Of a DNA stretch of 64,000 nucleotides, positions 42,494 through 53,134 are shown piece by piece. The notes under the pieces are model-generated. The model was given only the letters and a program-made list of their open reading frames with translations, did not search any database and was not told the DNA's origin. The stretch is taken from assembly GCF_025359345.1 (NCBI RefSeq), contig NZ_JANYGQ010000001.1, positions 1 to 64,000 on the forward strand, in the 5' to 3' direction. The DNA is from Mucilaginibacter sp. GTDB lineage: Bacteria > Bacteroidota > Bacteroidia > Sphingobacteriales > Sphingobacteriaceae. Position 1 is the stretch's first letter. Each line of letters begins with the position of its first letter. The translations under genes and the position numbers were made by a program.

Positions 42494-44871
42494 ATGAGTA
42501 CGCTAACAGAAGCTGAATTAGTAAAAATAAATGATTACTGGAATGCTGCGAACTACCTGGCAGCCGGTCAGATTTATCTGCAGGAAAATGCATTGCTGAA
42601 AGAGCCTTTAAAGCCTGAACATATTAAGCCAAGGTTGCTGGGCCACTGGGGGACATCGCCAGGGCTAAACCTTGTTTATGTACACCTCAATAAGCTGATT
42701 AACGACACCGATGCCGATGTATTGTACATTTGCGGGCCTGGGCATGGCGCACCGGCTATTATAGCCCATACCTACCTGGAGGGTACATATTCAGAAATTT
42801 ACCCGGCTGTGCCCGAAAATGAGGAGGGTATGAGGCAGCTCTTTAGGCAGTTTTCAACACCGGGCGGCATACCAAGCCATGTTAGTGCGCACACGCCCGG
42901 TTCAATACACGAAGGCGGAGAGCTGGGCTATGCCCTTTCGCACGCGTTTGGGGCCGCGTTTGATAACCCGGATTTGTTGGTGGCATGCGTGGTAGGCGAT
43001 GGCGAGGCTGAAACTTGCCCGCTCGAAGGCAGCTGGAAGTCGATTGAATTTTTGAACCCGGCAAGAGATGGCGCGGTATTGCCGATATTACATCTTAATG
43101 GTTATAAAATATCGGGCCCCACTGTGCTTGCCCGCATGAGCGATGAAGCCTTGCGGCAGTTGTTTACAGGTTATGGCTACGATGTGTTTTTTGTTGAGGG
43201 TGATAACCCAAGATCGGTGCATTGCCAAATGGCAGGAGTTATGGCCGAGGCTTACCGCCGGATAAAAAACATTCAAAATAACGCCAGGCACGGTAGTGCC
43301 GTTAGCCCTGCTCAATGGCCGGTAATTATCATGCGGACGCCAAAAGGATGGACCGGCCCTAAAGAATGGGGCGGTGTGCCAATTGAAGGCACTTTCCGCT
43401 CGCACCAGGTTCCGTTAACCGGGGTAAGGGAAAATTTAGATAAGCTCAAATACGTCGAAAAATGGATGCGGAGCTATCGTCCCGAACTACTGTTTGATGA
43501 CAACGGCAAACTTGTTCCTGAACTTGCTGCACTGGCGCCGAAAAAGGATAAAAGGATGAGCGCACTGCCCTATGGCAACGGCGGGCTTTTGTTGAAAGAG
43601 CTGCAATTGCCCGTTTTAAAAAGTATGAGCTGGATGTACCCGAGCCGGGAGTTATTGAGGCCGAAAGCACGCGCAACCTGGGTAAATATCTGCGTGACGT
43701 GTTCTCGTTAAACAAGCAAAATAAAAACTTCAGGCTGTTTTGTCCTGACGAAACTACGTCGAACAGGCTGGAGGCGGTTTTTGAAGTAACAAACCGTTGT
43801 TTTATGGAAAGAACATTTCCAAACGACGATAAACTTGCAAAAGACGGGCGCGTAATGGAGGTTTTAAGCGAGCATCTTTGCGAGGGCTGGCTCGAAGGTT
43901 ATTTACTAACCGGCAGGCATGGCGTTTTTCCGTGCTACGAGGCGTTTATCACCATTATCGATTCGATGTTTAGCCAATACGCCAAGTGGGTAAAAACTGC
44001 GAATGAATTGCCGTGGCGCAAGCCCATTGCTTCGCTTAATTATTTGCTGACATCGCACGTGTGGCGTCAGGATAATAATGGCTACAGCCACCAGGGCCCG
44101 GGTTTTATTGATACTGTTGTAAATAAAAAAAGTTCGGTAGTGCGTATTTATTTACCGCCCGATGCAAATACACTAACATCAGTGATGCATCATTGCCTGC
44201 TTAGCAAAGATTACGTAAACGTAATTGTTGCCGGAAAACAGCCCGAGCTGCAATGGCTTAATATGGACGACGCCGTTGCCCACTGCGCAGCCGGGGCATC
44301 AGTTTGGGAATGGGCTGGTAATAGTAAAGATTTTGAGCCGGAAATTATTATGGCATGTGCCGGCGATGTACCTACACTGGAAACCGTCGCCGCCGCAGAG
44401 TTGCTGCAGCAACACTTTCTGGGATTAAAAGTCCGCGTGGTTAATGTGGTCGACCTGATGTCGCTGTCGCCAAAAGCATACCATCCGCATGGAATGAGCG
44501 ATGATCTGTTCAGGACTTTGTTTACCGACCGTACCGATGTGATTTTTGCTTTTCACGGTTATGTGCGCATTGTACACGACCTGGTACACGGCCGCCCCGA
44601 CCCTGCACGTTTCCACGTGAGGGGATATATGGAAGAAGGCACCACTACCACACCTTTTGATATGGTAGTGCTCAACAAAATGAGCAGGTACCACCTGGCG
44701 ATGGAAGCAGTAAGAAGGGTTCCGCGATTGCGCGAGCAAGCTGATGCTTTTATAGCTTTTTGTGAAGGAAAATTACAGGAGCACCACGATTACATTTGTG
44801 CTAACCTTGACGATATGCCCGAAATAAAAAACTGGAAATGGACGGCGGCACATGAGCTTGCTGTGCAATAA
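42494..44871 (+). pseudogene. xfp: Phosphoketolase, interrupted by a -1 frame break
   Basis: The two parts together give a full thiamine-diphosphate phosphoketolase of about 790 residues. Part 1 (to 43711) has [37 protein letters not shown] and [14 protein letters not shown]. Part 2 (in frame from about 43615) continues [18 protein letters not shown] and has [20 protein letters not shown] and [14 protein letters not shown]. The break lies at T-TTA-AAA (43615-43621), a canonical -1 slippery heptamer, so three explanations remain: one-base deletion, sequencing error, or programmed frameshifting. If read through, it splits xylulose-5-P or fructose-6-P to acetyl-phosphate for AckA. Confidence 0.88.
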
Positions 44872-44967
44872 CAACATCTTTGGAAGCTGGTAACTCATAT
44901 TCGTGTCAAAATAAATAGCTTGTTTTTAAAAGGGAAACCTTAAGGTGCAAATCGGGTTAACTATTCG

Positions 44968-46620
44968 ATGATCGACAAAAATGAAATATTCGGCTACGAG
45001 CCCGATAAAAAATATAGCAAGGCAGTAGCCTATTTTTCGATGGAGTTTGCCATTGACCAGGCGCTGAAAATATACAGCGGTGGCCTGGGTTTCCTTGCGG
45101 GTTCACACCTGCGTAGCGCTTATCAGTTAAAGCAAAACTTGCTGGGTATCGGCATGCTTTGGAAATATGGATACTATGACCAGGGCAGGGATAGGGAAGC
45201 GCTGATGAAGCCCGAATTTATTGAAAAGCAATATTCTTTTTTGCAGGATACAGGGATAGTTTTTACTGTCCAGGTACACGATGCTCCTGTGCATGTTAAG
45301 GCCTGGCTTTTAAAACCAGAAACGTTTGGCTCGGCACCGTTGTTTTTACTGAGCACAGATATCCCTGAAAACGACGAGGAGTCGCGGTCGATAACACGCT
45401 ACTTATACGATGCCAATGAAGCTACCCGTATAGCCCAAAGCATAGTTTTGGGTATAGGCGGCGCTATGCTGTTGGATATATTGAAATTGGAGCCCGAAGT
45501 TTACCACATGAACGAGGGCCACTCCATACCACTCGCATTTTACCTGTATGCCAAATTCAATAACCTGGACGAGGTGAAAAAACGGGTGGTATTTACAACC
45601 CATACACCCGAGATGGCCGGTAACGAAGAACACAGCTTCGGTATGTTAAAAGATATGTCGCTGTTTTACCACATGCAGGAACACGAGGTGAAATCAATCC
45701 TCGGGCTGGAGGGTGACAGGTTTAATTATACCCTGGGCGCATTAAAATTTGCCCGCAAGGCAAATGGTGTATCAAAAATCCATGGCGAAGTAGCGCGGCA
45801 TATGTGGGGCAATAATACCGGTATTTGCGAGATTATATCCATTACCAATGCCCAGAATAAAACCTACTGGGCCGATGCAATACTGGATGAAGCAATAACA
45901 GCCAACAAGGATGAGGTCATTATCAGCAGGAAGAAGGAGCTCAAGCAATTGTTATTCAAAACAGTTGCCAACCAGTGTGGTAAATTATTTAAGGATGATG
46001 TTTTAACTATTGTTTGGGCAAGGCGCTTCGCCGGTTATAAACGGGCCGATATGCTGATGTATGATTGGGACAGGTTTTTAAAACTGTTGGAAAATACAAA
46101 CTACCCGGTGCAAATTATTTGGGCCGGCAAACCTTATCCCGGCGACCAGCCTTCAATTGATCTCTTTAATTCAATTATTACCCGTGCCCGGCCTTTTGCC
46201 AATTGTGCCGTGCTTACCGGCTACGAACTGGATCTGTCTGCCCTGCTGAAGAAAGGGTCGGATGTTTGGCTAAACAATCCTCGGATGTACCGCGAAGCAT
46301 CAGGCACCAGCGGTATGGCGGCGGCAATGAACGGCTCAATTAATCTTTCGTTACCCGACGGCTGGGTTCCTGAATTTGCTGACGATCAAAAGAACAGCTT
46401 TATTATAAAGCCGGCCCCCGATGAATTATCGCAGGAAGATAGGGATAGGCAGGAAGCGGTAAACCTGTTAGAAACCCTCGAAAATATTGTTTTGCCGACG
46501 TACTATAGTGATCCCCAAAAATGGCTGTCAATACTAAAAAAAGCCGCGACTGATGTAGTTCCGCAATTTGAGGCCGGGCGTTTGGCTAACGAGTACTATG
46601 AAAAAATGTACAACGATTAA
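44968..46620 (+). CDS. glgP: Alpha-glucan family phosphorylase (GT35)
   Basis: 550 residues, the short alpha-glucan phosphorylase type. Landmarks are YFSMEFAIDQALKIYSGGLGFLAGSHLRSAY, VYHMNEGHS, FTTHTPEMAGNEEHS, and the PLP/phosphate region ARRFAGYKRADML with REASGTSGMAAAMNGSINLS near the C-terminus. It releases glucose-1-phosphate from storage glucan, feeding the phosphoketolase route encoded just upstream. The gap to the xfp gene is 96 bases. No complete glycogen operon is in view. Confidence 0.93.
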   Translation: MIDKNEIFGYEPDKKYSKAVAYFSMEFAIDQALKIYSGGLGFLAGSHLRSAYQLKQNLLGIGMLWKYGYYDQGRDREALMKPEFIEKQYSFLQDTGIVFTVQVHDAPVHVKAWLLKPETFGSAPLFLLSTDIPENDEESRSITRYLYDANEATRIAQSIVLGIGGAMLLDILKLEPEVYHMNEGHSIPLAFYLYAKFNNLDEVKKRVVFTTHTPEMAGNEEHSFGMLKDMSLFYHMQEHEVKSILGLEGDRFNYTLGALKFARKANGVSKIHGEVARHMWGNNTGICEIISITNAQNKTYWADAILDEAITANKDEVIISRKKELKQLLFKTVANQCGKLFKDDVLTIVWARRFAGYKRADMLMYDWDRFLKLLENTNYPVQIIWAGKPYPGDQPSIDLFNSIITRARPFANCAVLTGYELDLSALLKKGSDVWLNNPRMYREASGTSGMAAAMNGSINLSLPDGWVPEFADDQKNSFIIKPAPDELSQEDRDRQEAVNLLETLENIVLPTYYSDPQKWLSILKKAATDVVPQFEAGRLANEYYEKMYND

Positions 46621-46733
46621 GGAAGTACACTTGCGGCTACAGGGTTGATTTATAGTTTTTTTGTTGGCCGGTATTTGGTAGATTTGGGTAGGCGCACTCC
46701 GGCCAGTCTAAAATACCCCTAAATAAATACAAA

Positions 46734-49286
46734 TTGAAAAATCAACCTGGCACCTCACAATCCTTTTGGCAGCTAACAACTACCGATGCTCTTAAACAAT
46801 TATCTGCCGCAGAAAGCGGCCTGACACCAAATGAAGCGGCCGCAAGGCTAAACCAATATGGCCCCAACTCAATAAAAGCCAAAACCAATACTTCGGGTTT
46901 AATGCTGCTTTTGGCCCAGTTTAAAAGCCCGGTTACCTTACTGCTTATAGTTGCTGCACTGTTATCAGCCGGTTTGGGCGATGTTGCCGATACCGTAATT
47001 ATATTGGTTATTGTTTTAATAAGCAGCGTATTGGGTTTTTGGCAGGAGAAAGGTGCCGCACGTGCTGTTAGCGAACTTTTAAAAATGGTGCAGCTGCACT
47101 GCACAGTTTTGCGGGCGGGCAAAAAAACGGAGGTTCCGCTTGAAGTTGTTGTACCCGGCGATATTATAAGTTTAACTGCCGGAGATATTATCCCTGCCGA
47201 TGCGCTGATACTTGAGGCGCAGGCCTTGTTTATTGACGAAGCCGCTTTTACCGGCGAAACCTACCCGGTTGAAAAAAGCGTTTGCGTGTTGCCCGAAAAT
47301 ACGTCGCTGGCAAAACGCAAGAATACCTTGTTTATGGGGTCGCACGTTATCAGCGGCAAAGCAACAGCACTTGTTATTAAAACAGGAATAGATACTGAGT
47401 TTGGTAAAATATCGGCACAACTGCAGCAAAAAACACCCGAAACAGATTTTGAAAAGGGTATACGCAAGTTTGGTTACCTGTTGATGGAAATAACGCTTTT
47501 GCTGGTGATCATAATTTTTGCGGCAAACGTTTACCTGCATAAGCCGGTGTTGGATTCATTTTTGTTTTCGCTGGCGCTGGCGGTTGGGTTAACGCCGCAG
47601 TTGTTGCCGGCCATCATCAGTGTAAATCTCTCAACCGGTGCGCGGCGCATGGCTAAGCAGCAGGTAATTGTTAAAAAGCTGTCGTCGATAGAAAACTTTG
47701 GCAGCATGAACATTCTTTGTTCCGACAAAACCGGCACCATTACCGATGGCAAAGTTAATTTAAAAGACACCCTTGATATTGACGGCACACACAGCGAAAA
47801 AGTGCTGCAGTACGCATGGCTCAATGCTTCGATGCAGCAGGGCTTTCATAACCCTATTGATGAGGCCATTTGCCTGGGATATAAAGGCGCCGCCGGTGAT
47901 TTTAAAGTGCAAGCCGAGGTGCCTTATGATTTTATAAGGAAGAGGCTCACTGTACAGGTAAAAAATAAAACGCAAAACATTGCCATTACCAAAGGTGCAC
48001 TAAATGCTATTTTATCAATATGCACCAGGGCTGAAGATGCCGACGGAAAGTTGATAGTTATTGCTGATTGCCATAAAAAGATTGATGAGCAATATGTGCA
48101 ATTTAGTAACGCTGGCTATCGCACATTGGGGGTGGCCTATAAACCCACGGATGCCGGCCACGATTTTACAAAGGATGATGAAAAGGAAATGATATTTTTA
48201 GGTTTCGTCACCTTGTTCGATCCGCCGAAGGCCGATGTAATTAAAACGATAAATAGCCTTAACCAACTGGGCGTTCAGCTAAAAATAATTACAGGCGATA
48301 ATGCGCTTGTCGCCCGTAGTCTCGCGCTGCAAATTGGTTTCAGCGACCCTAAAATTCTTACCGGCGCCGAATTGATGAAGATGAGCAACGCCGCCCTGGT
48401 TCACCAGGCGCCCCTTACACATATTTTTGCCGAAGTAGAGCCAAATCAAAAGGAGCGGATCATAACCATACTTAAAAAAGCAGGCAATGTAGTTGGCTTT
48501 ATGGGCGATGGCATTAATGATGCGCCCGCGCTGCATACTGCCGATGTGGGTATATCAGTAAACACCGCGGTTGATGTGGCAAGGGAAGCTGCCGATATTG
48601 TGCTTTTAAGCCGCAATCTTGACGTGTTAATAAATGGCATTATTGAAGGCCGGAAAACCTTCACCAATACCATGAAATATGTTTTTATGGCTACCAGCGC
48701 CAATTTTGGCAATATGTTCAGCATGGCTGGCGCTTCGCTTTTCCTGCCGTTTTTGCCACTGCTGCCCAAGCAAATATTATTAACCAATTTGCTCACCGAT
48801 TTCCCGGAAATGACCATTGCTGCCGATAGGGTGGATGACATCAATATCCAGTCGCCGCAACGATGGGACCTTGGGTTTATCAAACGCTTTATGATAACCT
48901 TTGGCTTACTGAGTTCGGTATTTGATTACCTCACCTTTGGCGTTTTAATCCTGGTATTCCACGTTGACGAAAAAACGTTTCAAACCGGGTGGTTTACCGA
49001 GTCGGTTATTTCAGCTACGCTGATTGTGCTTGTTGTACGTACCCGGCTGCCGTTTTTTAAAAGCCTGCCCGGCAAGTTGCTTTCAATAGCCACAGTAGCC
49101 ATTTTAATATTTACCCTGGCCATCCCTTTTACCCCATTGGCTGCGTGGTTCGGTTTTGGCAGGCTGCCGGCTGTTTTGTATGTATGGATGCTGGTAATCG
49201 TGTTGTTTTATTTAGCCTCCGCCGAACTGTTAAAGCGGATTTTCTACAAAAAAATGAACGCAAAATTGTTAAAACAAGGCAATTAA
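46734..49286 (+). CDS. mgtA: Magnesium-translocating P-type ATPase (MgtA/MgtB type)
   Basis: 850 residues from a TTG start at 46734; there is no nearer ATG. It is a complete P3B ATPase: N-domain GLTPNEAAARLNQYGPNSI, actuator AAFTGETYPVEKS, phosphorylation site CSDKTGTITDG, hinge FMGDGINDAPALHTADVGISVNTAVD and about ten membrane helices, with the DFPEMTIAADRVD segment of magnesium pumps. It imports Mg2+. Within the stress cluster it resembles the cation ATPases found near universal stress genes elsewhere. No separate leader element was recognised in the 113-base gap upstream. Confidence 0.93.
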   Translation: MKNQPGTSQSFWQLTTTDALKQLSAAESGLTPNEAAARLNQYGPNSIKAKTNTSGLMLLLAQFKSPVTLLLIVAALLSAGLGDVADTVIILVIVLISSVLGFWQEKGAARAVSELLKMVQLHCTVLRAGKKTEVPLEVVVPGDIISLTAGDIIPADALILEAQALFIDEAAFTGETYPVEKSVCVLPENTSLAKRKNTLFMGSHVISGKATALVIKTGIDTEFGKISAQLQQKTPETDFEKGIRKFGYLLMEITLLLVIIIFAANVYLHKPVLDSFLFSLALAVGLTPQLLPAIISVNLSTGARRMAKQQVIVKKLSSIENFGSMNILCSDKTGTITDGKVNLKDTLDIDGTHSEKVLQYAWLNASMQQGFHNPIDEAICLGYKGAAGDFKVQAEVPYDFIRKRLTVQVKNKTQNIAITKGALNAILSICTRAEDADGKLIVIADCHKKIDEQYVQFSNAGYRTLGVAYKPTDAGHDFTKDDEKEMIFLGFVTLFDPPKADVIKTINSLNQLGVQLKIITGDNALVARSLALQIGFSDPKILTGAELMKMSNAALVHQAPLTHIFAEVEPNQKERIITILKKAGNVVGFMGDGINDAPALHTADVGISVNTAVDVAREAADIVLLSRNLDVLINGIIEGRKTFTNTMKYVFMATSANFGNMFSMAGASLFLPFLPLLPKQILLTNLLTDFPEMTIAADRVDDINIQSPQRWDLGFIKRFMITFGLLSSVFDYLTFGVLILVFHVDEKTFQTGWFTESVISATLIVLVVRTRLPFFKSLPGKLLSIATVAILIFTLAIPFTPLAAWFGFGRLPAVLYVWMLVIVLFYLASAELLKRIFYKKMNAKLLKQGN

Positions 49287-49321
49287 GCCGGTATAATAGT
49301 GCGGCAAATCAATGCTAAATA

Positions 49322-49333
49322 TGACCATCGTCA
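49322..49333 (+). promoter_or_regulatory. CRP/FNR-like site upstream of the L,D-transpeptidase
   Basis: TGACCATCGTCA, a good TGAC-N4-GTCA site. Twenty-seven bases downstream a TTTA (rather than TTTG) occupies the -7 position. The start codon follows at 49385. Confidence 0.5.
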
Positions 49334-49384
49334 TTATTTAGGAAAGGGTTTATAGCCAACTTTAAACTGTTAATTAAAGTGGTT

Positions 49385-50854
49385 ATGAAAGCATTGTCTG
49401 TCTCATTTTTTAAGGTAAAAAGGCACTTCGCCGGGGTGGCAACAGCATTGCTGGTTGTCCTTTTTTTTACCAGTGTGAAAGCGGTGAGTTATAAAGCCCC
49501 CGTAATATTACCGGCCGTTCAGGATACTTCCGTTTCATCCTCAGTAAAAGCATTATTGGCAAATGGGGCAGCGTATTATTACCCGGCTTCACTCCAACGT
49601 TTCTACATGCAAAATGGCTACAGCCTTGCTTGGGTAAAACCCGAAACAGTAAAGGCGCACTCATGGGAAGCCATGCTGCTGCTTGATTGCGTGATACAGT
49701 TTGGTCTAAACCATGCTGACTATCATCCGCAGGAATTACAATATGACAGACTACATTTTTTAACCGAACATTTTGATAAGGCTACCAATCTTGAAAAGGC
49801 AGCATATGATATTATGCTAACCGATGCCATGCTGGCCTTTATGAACAACCTGCATTACGGAAAGCTGAATCCAAACTACGTTGCCGGTAAGGTTGATGAG
49901 GGGGTTAAAGGTAATATGCGTGCTGATAGTGCACTGGCCGCAGCCCTTGTTGATAAAGACTTTATGAGCGCGGCCATTAACGTACAACCCCAATCTGCCG
50001 CTTACGTAAGCCTTCAATATCATATGCACTTGCTCACAGGTTTATACACCGGCGACTGTTATGAAACATCGGAAGGTGATCTCAGGAAAATGGCAGTTAA
50101 TATGGAACGCCTGCGCTGGATAAATAACGATGAGCCTTATAATATCACCATTAATATACCGTCATACACACTAACTGTGCACAAGCCGGATACTACTTAC
50201 CGCTTTAAGGTGATAGTAGGAAAGCCCGAGGCCCCGACCCCTACATTGGAGAGCGCAATTAGCCATTTTACTACAGCCCCCGAATGGAAGGTGCCGCAAA
50301 AAATATTTGCTAAGGAAACATTGCCAAAGGCGCTTAAGAATATCGATTATCTCGAAAATAGTCATTATGCTATTTACAGCAACAGCGGAAAGTATATTGA
50401 ACCAACACGGGGCAATATTTTAGCGGCGTTGCGTAACCCGTCGGGCTATTACGCCAGGCAGTCATCCGGCTGTGATAATAGCCTGGGTGCTATAGTCTTC
50501 AGGTTCCCGAATGTTTATGACGTTTACCTGCACGACACACCCGAGCAAAAGCTGTTTGCCAAAACGGACCGCGCATTTAGCCACGGCTGCATAAGGGTTG
50601 AAAATGCCGGAAAGCTGGCAGGCCTTATTTTACAGGAAGATGGCAGCGGCAATAAGGCGCCGGAGGTATATCGTGCGATGAAGAACTATCAAACCAAAAC
50701 ATTTACACTTAAAAAGACGGTGCCAATAAAAGTGATTTATTTAACCAGCGAAGTTGTTGATGGCTACGTAGTGATGTATAACGATATCTATAACCTTGAC
50801 AAACGTTTGGAAATGGCGCTTTACAATGTTGAGCAGCCCCTTACAATGCAATAA
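49385..50854 (+). CDS. L,D-transpeptidase (YcbB-like)
   Basis: 489 residues from ATG 49385, with a signal anchor (FAGVATALLVVLFFTSVKAV). An N-terminal scaffold domain has RFYMQNGYSLAWV and FGLNHADYHPQEL. The catalytic YkuD domain starts at YNITINIPSYTLTV and carries the active-site motif FSHGCIRVENAGKLA (Cys nucleophile). Such enzymes make 3-3 cross-links in peptidoglycan or anchor proteins to it, often in stress or stationary phase. A universal stress gene follows 22 bases later, and an FNR-like site precedes the gene. Confidence 0.92.
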   Translation: MKALSVSFFKVKRHFAGVATALLVVLFFTSVKAVSYKAPVILPAVQDTSVSSSVKALLANGAAYYYPASLQRFYMQNGYSLAWVKPETVKAHSWEAMLLLDCVIQFGLNHADYHPQELQYDRLHFLTEHFDKATNLEKAAYDIMLTDAMLAFMNNLHYGKLNPNYVAGKVDEGVKGNMRADSALAAALVDKDFMSAAINVQPQSAAYVSLQYHMHLLTGLYTGDCYETSEGDLRKMAVNMERLRWINNDEPYNITINIPSYTLTVHKPDTTYRFKVIVGKPEAPTPTLESAISHFTTAPEWKVPQKIFAKETLPKALKNIDYLENSHYAIYSNSGKYIEPTRGNILAALRNPSGYYARQSSGCDNSLGAIVFRFPNVYDVYLHDTPEQKLFAKTDRAFSHGCIRVENAGKLAGLILQEDGSGNKAPEVYRAMKNYQTKTFTLKKTVPIKVIYLTSEVVDGYVVMYNDIYNLDKRLEMALYNVEQPLTMQ

Positions 50855-50876
50855 AACTTAAAAAAAACTTCATATC

Positions 50877-51755
50877 ATGAAAACGATAGTTGTAGCAACA
50901 GATTTCTCGCCGGCAGCCGAAAATGCGGCCCGGTATGCTTTACACTTTGCAAAAAATATAAAAGCCGGTATAAAGCTATGCCATGCTTTTAAAGTGCCGG
51001 CCGAAGCGCCAATGGCAGCCCAGGTGGCCTGGCCCCTGGAAGACTATGAAACGGTAAAAGAAGACGTAGCCGCAGATTTGCGCTCGCTGGCCGACAAACT
51101 GGCAAACGAGGAAAAAGCAGTATCGGAGCCATCTTCGTTTCATCCTGAAATTACCTATGGCAGCGAAGTTGGCGCCGTTACCGATGTTGCACGCAATTTT
51201 ATTGCCGGAGAAAAATCGGGGTTGCTGGTGATGGGGACCTAGGGGAACGGCGAACTAAGCCGGGCTTTTTTGGGCAGTAACAGCAATGCGATGATTGACA
51301 AGGCAGGATTCCCCGTTTTGCTGGTGCCGACTGATGCCACCTACAATGGGGTGAAGAAAATTGCTTTTGCCACCGATCTTTCAAAATCTGATGTGGAAAT
51401 AATCCATTCGCTGGGCATTCTTGCTCACCCGTTTAACGCCGAAATTTTGATAGCACACGTTACCGATGAGAAATACGACGACCCGCAACATCAGCAAAAA
51501 GTTGATGCTTTTTTAAACGAGATTACCAGTAAGGCTGATTATCCAAAGGTTTATTTCCGTCATATACAAAGCCGTAACGTAAACAATGGCCTGGAATGGC
51601 TTGCCGAACACGGGCAGATTGACATTCTGGCCATGGTGCACAGGCCCCACAGCTTTTTACAGAAGATTTTTATAGGCAGCCATACACACCAGATAGCAAG
51701 ACAGGTTGAAGTGCCATTGTTGGTGTTTCCTGAAGGGTACAAAGCGCTTATTTAA
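50877..51755 (+). pseudogene. Universal stress protein with an internal amber codon
   Basis: A two-domain UspA gene that would encode 292 residues. Domain 1 (KTIVVATDFSPAAENAARYALHFA) runs to VMGT and is then cut by TAG at 51240-51242. In frame it continues GNGELSRAFLGSNSNAMIDKAGFPVLLVPTDA, so the stop replaces one residue of the G-x2-G-x9-G-S loop, probably Gln by a single C-to-T change. Domain 2 (KKIAFATDLSKSDVEIIHSL) is intact. Either a nonsense mutation, a sequencing error or read-through. It shares a transcript with the L,D-transpeptidase. Confidence 0.85.
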
Positions 51756-51847
51756 ATCAATGCTTGACAAGTAAAAAGCCGGCAATTTTGTTATTTGCAC
51801 GATGGTTGCCGGGGTAACTCTGTAATGTTCTGAAGTTAAAATAATTG

Positions 51848-53026
51848 ATGGAAGTGAACCTCAGCATGTTTGAAAATCTAACGCTTAATTCGTTATCTGC
51901 TTACCAAAAAGCAGTTAACGCTGCTGCAATTGTTTCTATAACAGACAATAAAGGGCGTATCATTTATGCCAATGACCTGTTTTGCGACATTTCCAAATTT
52001 AGCAGGGCCGAATTAATAGGGCAGAACCACCGCATTGTAAACAGCGGGTTCCATCCGGCTGAATTTTTCAGGAAACTTTGGCACACCATAGCCTCAGGCA
52101 AAACATGGCACGCAGAAATAAAAAACAAGGCAAAAGATGGTTCCTATTATTGGGTTGATACAACCATTACTCCAATATTTGATAATGATGGAAATGTTAT
52201 CCGCTACCTTTCTATCAGGAGCCTGATTACCGAACGGAAAAAACTTGAAACAGAACGGGAAAAACTGATAAGCGATTTAATGCATAAAAATAACGAACTG
52301 ATGCAGTTTAACTACATTGTTTCGCACAATTTAAGAGCGCCGATTGCTAATTTATTAGGGTTAACTAGTTTATTAACCGAAGAAGCGGAAACCTGCGCCG
52401 AAACTCTAAAAACCATAGTAGGTTATGTGTCAAAATCAGTATTGTCAATTGATGGGGTGATCAAAGATCTTACACAAGTGCTGTCTGCGCGAACTCCAAT
52501 ACACGAAATAATAGAAAAAATAAATATCAGGGAGGTTATCAAATCAGTGGAAGATAACCTCGAAAAACAAATTGACGAATCAAATACGCGGTTTAAAATC
52601 GATATAGCGGCTGATGCCATGAACTTTAACTCAATAAGAAGTTATGTTCAGAGTATGCTGTATAATATTATCAGTAATGCAATAAAATATCGAAAAGATG
52701 ATGTTTATCCATTCATCGCTATCACCATTACAAAAGAAGATAATAACATAAATTTAAAAATTACCGATAACGGCATCGGTATGGACCTAAATAAGTTAAG
52801 GCCGCAGTTATTCGGGCTCTATAAAAAATTTAACTTTGATAAGGAAGGGAGAGGACTTGGCCTGCATATGACAAAAACTCAGGTGGAGTCGTTAGGCGGC
52901 AAAATTGATGTGGAAAGTCAGCCCGGTGTCGGAACCACCTTTACAATCATCCTTCCGGCTCCTGACGACGTTCAACCGGAAACAACAACTCATGGGGTTG
53001 ATGAGCGCACCAGCGGCAATCAATAG
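51848..53026 (+). CDS. PAS-domain sensor histidine kinase (Aer-type PAS)
   Basis: 392 residues from ATG 51848. The PAS domain (AAIVSITDNKGRIIYANDLFCDISKFSRAELIGQNHRIVNSG, then YYWVDTTITPIFD) resembles Aer-type, often flavin-bound redox-sensing PAS. A coiled segment leads to the phospho-acceptor FNYIVSHNLRAPIANLLGLTSLL and the ATPase domain (NIISNAIKYR, DNGIGMD, GRGLGLHMTKTQVESLGG). No membrane segment, so it is cytosolic. No cognate response regulator is adjacent. Flavin binding is inferred. Confidence 0.9.
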   Translation: MEVNLSMFENLTLNSLSAYQKAVNAAAIVSITDNKGRIIYANDLFCDISKFSRAELIGQNHRIVNSGFHPAEFFRKLWHTIASGKTWHAEIKNKAKDGSYYWVDTTITPIFDNDGNVIRYLSIRSLITERKKLETEREKLISDLMHKNNELMQFNYIVSHNLRAPIANLLGLTSLLTEEAETCAETLKTIVGYVSKSVLSIDGVIKDLTQVLSARTPIHEIIEKINIREVIKSVEDNLEKQIDESNTRFKIDIAADAMNFNSIRSYVQSMLYNIISNAIKYRKDDVYPFIAITITKEDNNINLKITDNGIGMDLNKLRPQLFGLYKKFNFDKEGRGLGLHMTKTQVESLGGKIDVESQPGVGTTFTIILPAPDDVQPETTTHGVDERTSGNQ

Positions 53027-53134
53027 CGGCCGGCCTGTTTCTGTTGGGGAATGGCGGCATCAATAAAACCCAGAAGAGCCGTTAACCGGGTGGCTGAAAT
53101 TGAATTTTAGTGATTTCATAACAATAAACTTTTG

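Noticed and set aside
44282..44291. Another CACTGCGCAG half-site
   Set aside because: It lies inside the phosphoketolase coding sequence, has no second arm at the 7-base spacing and no promoter, so it is coincidental.
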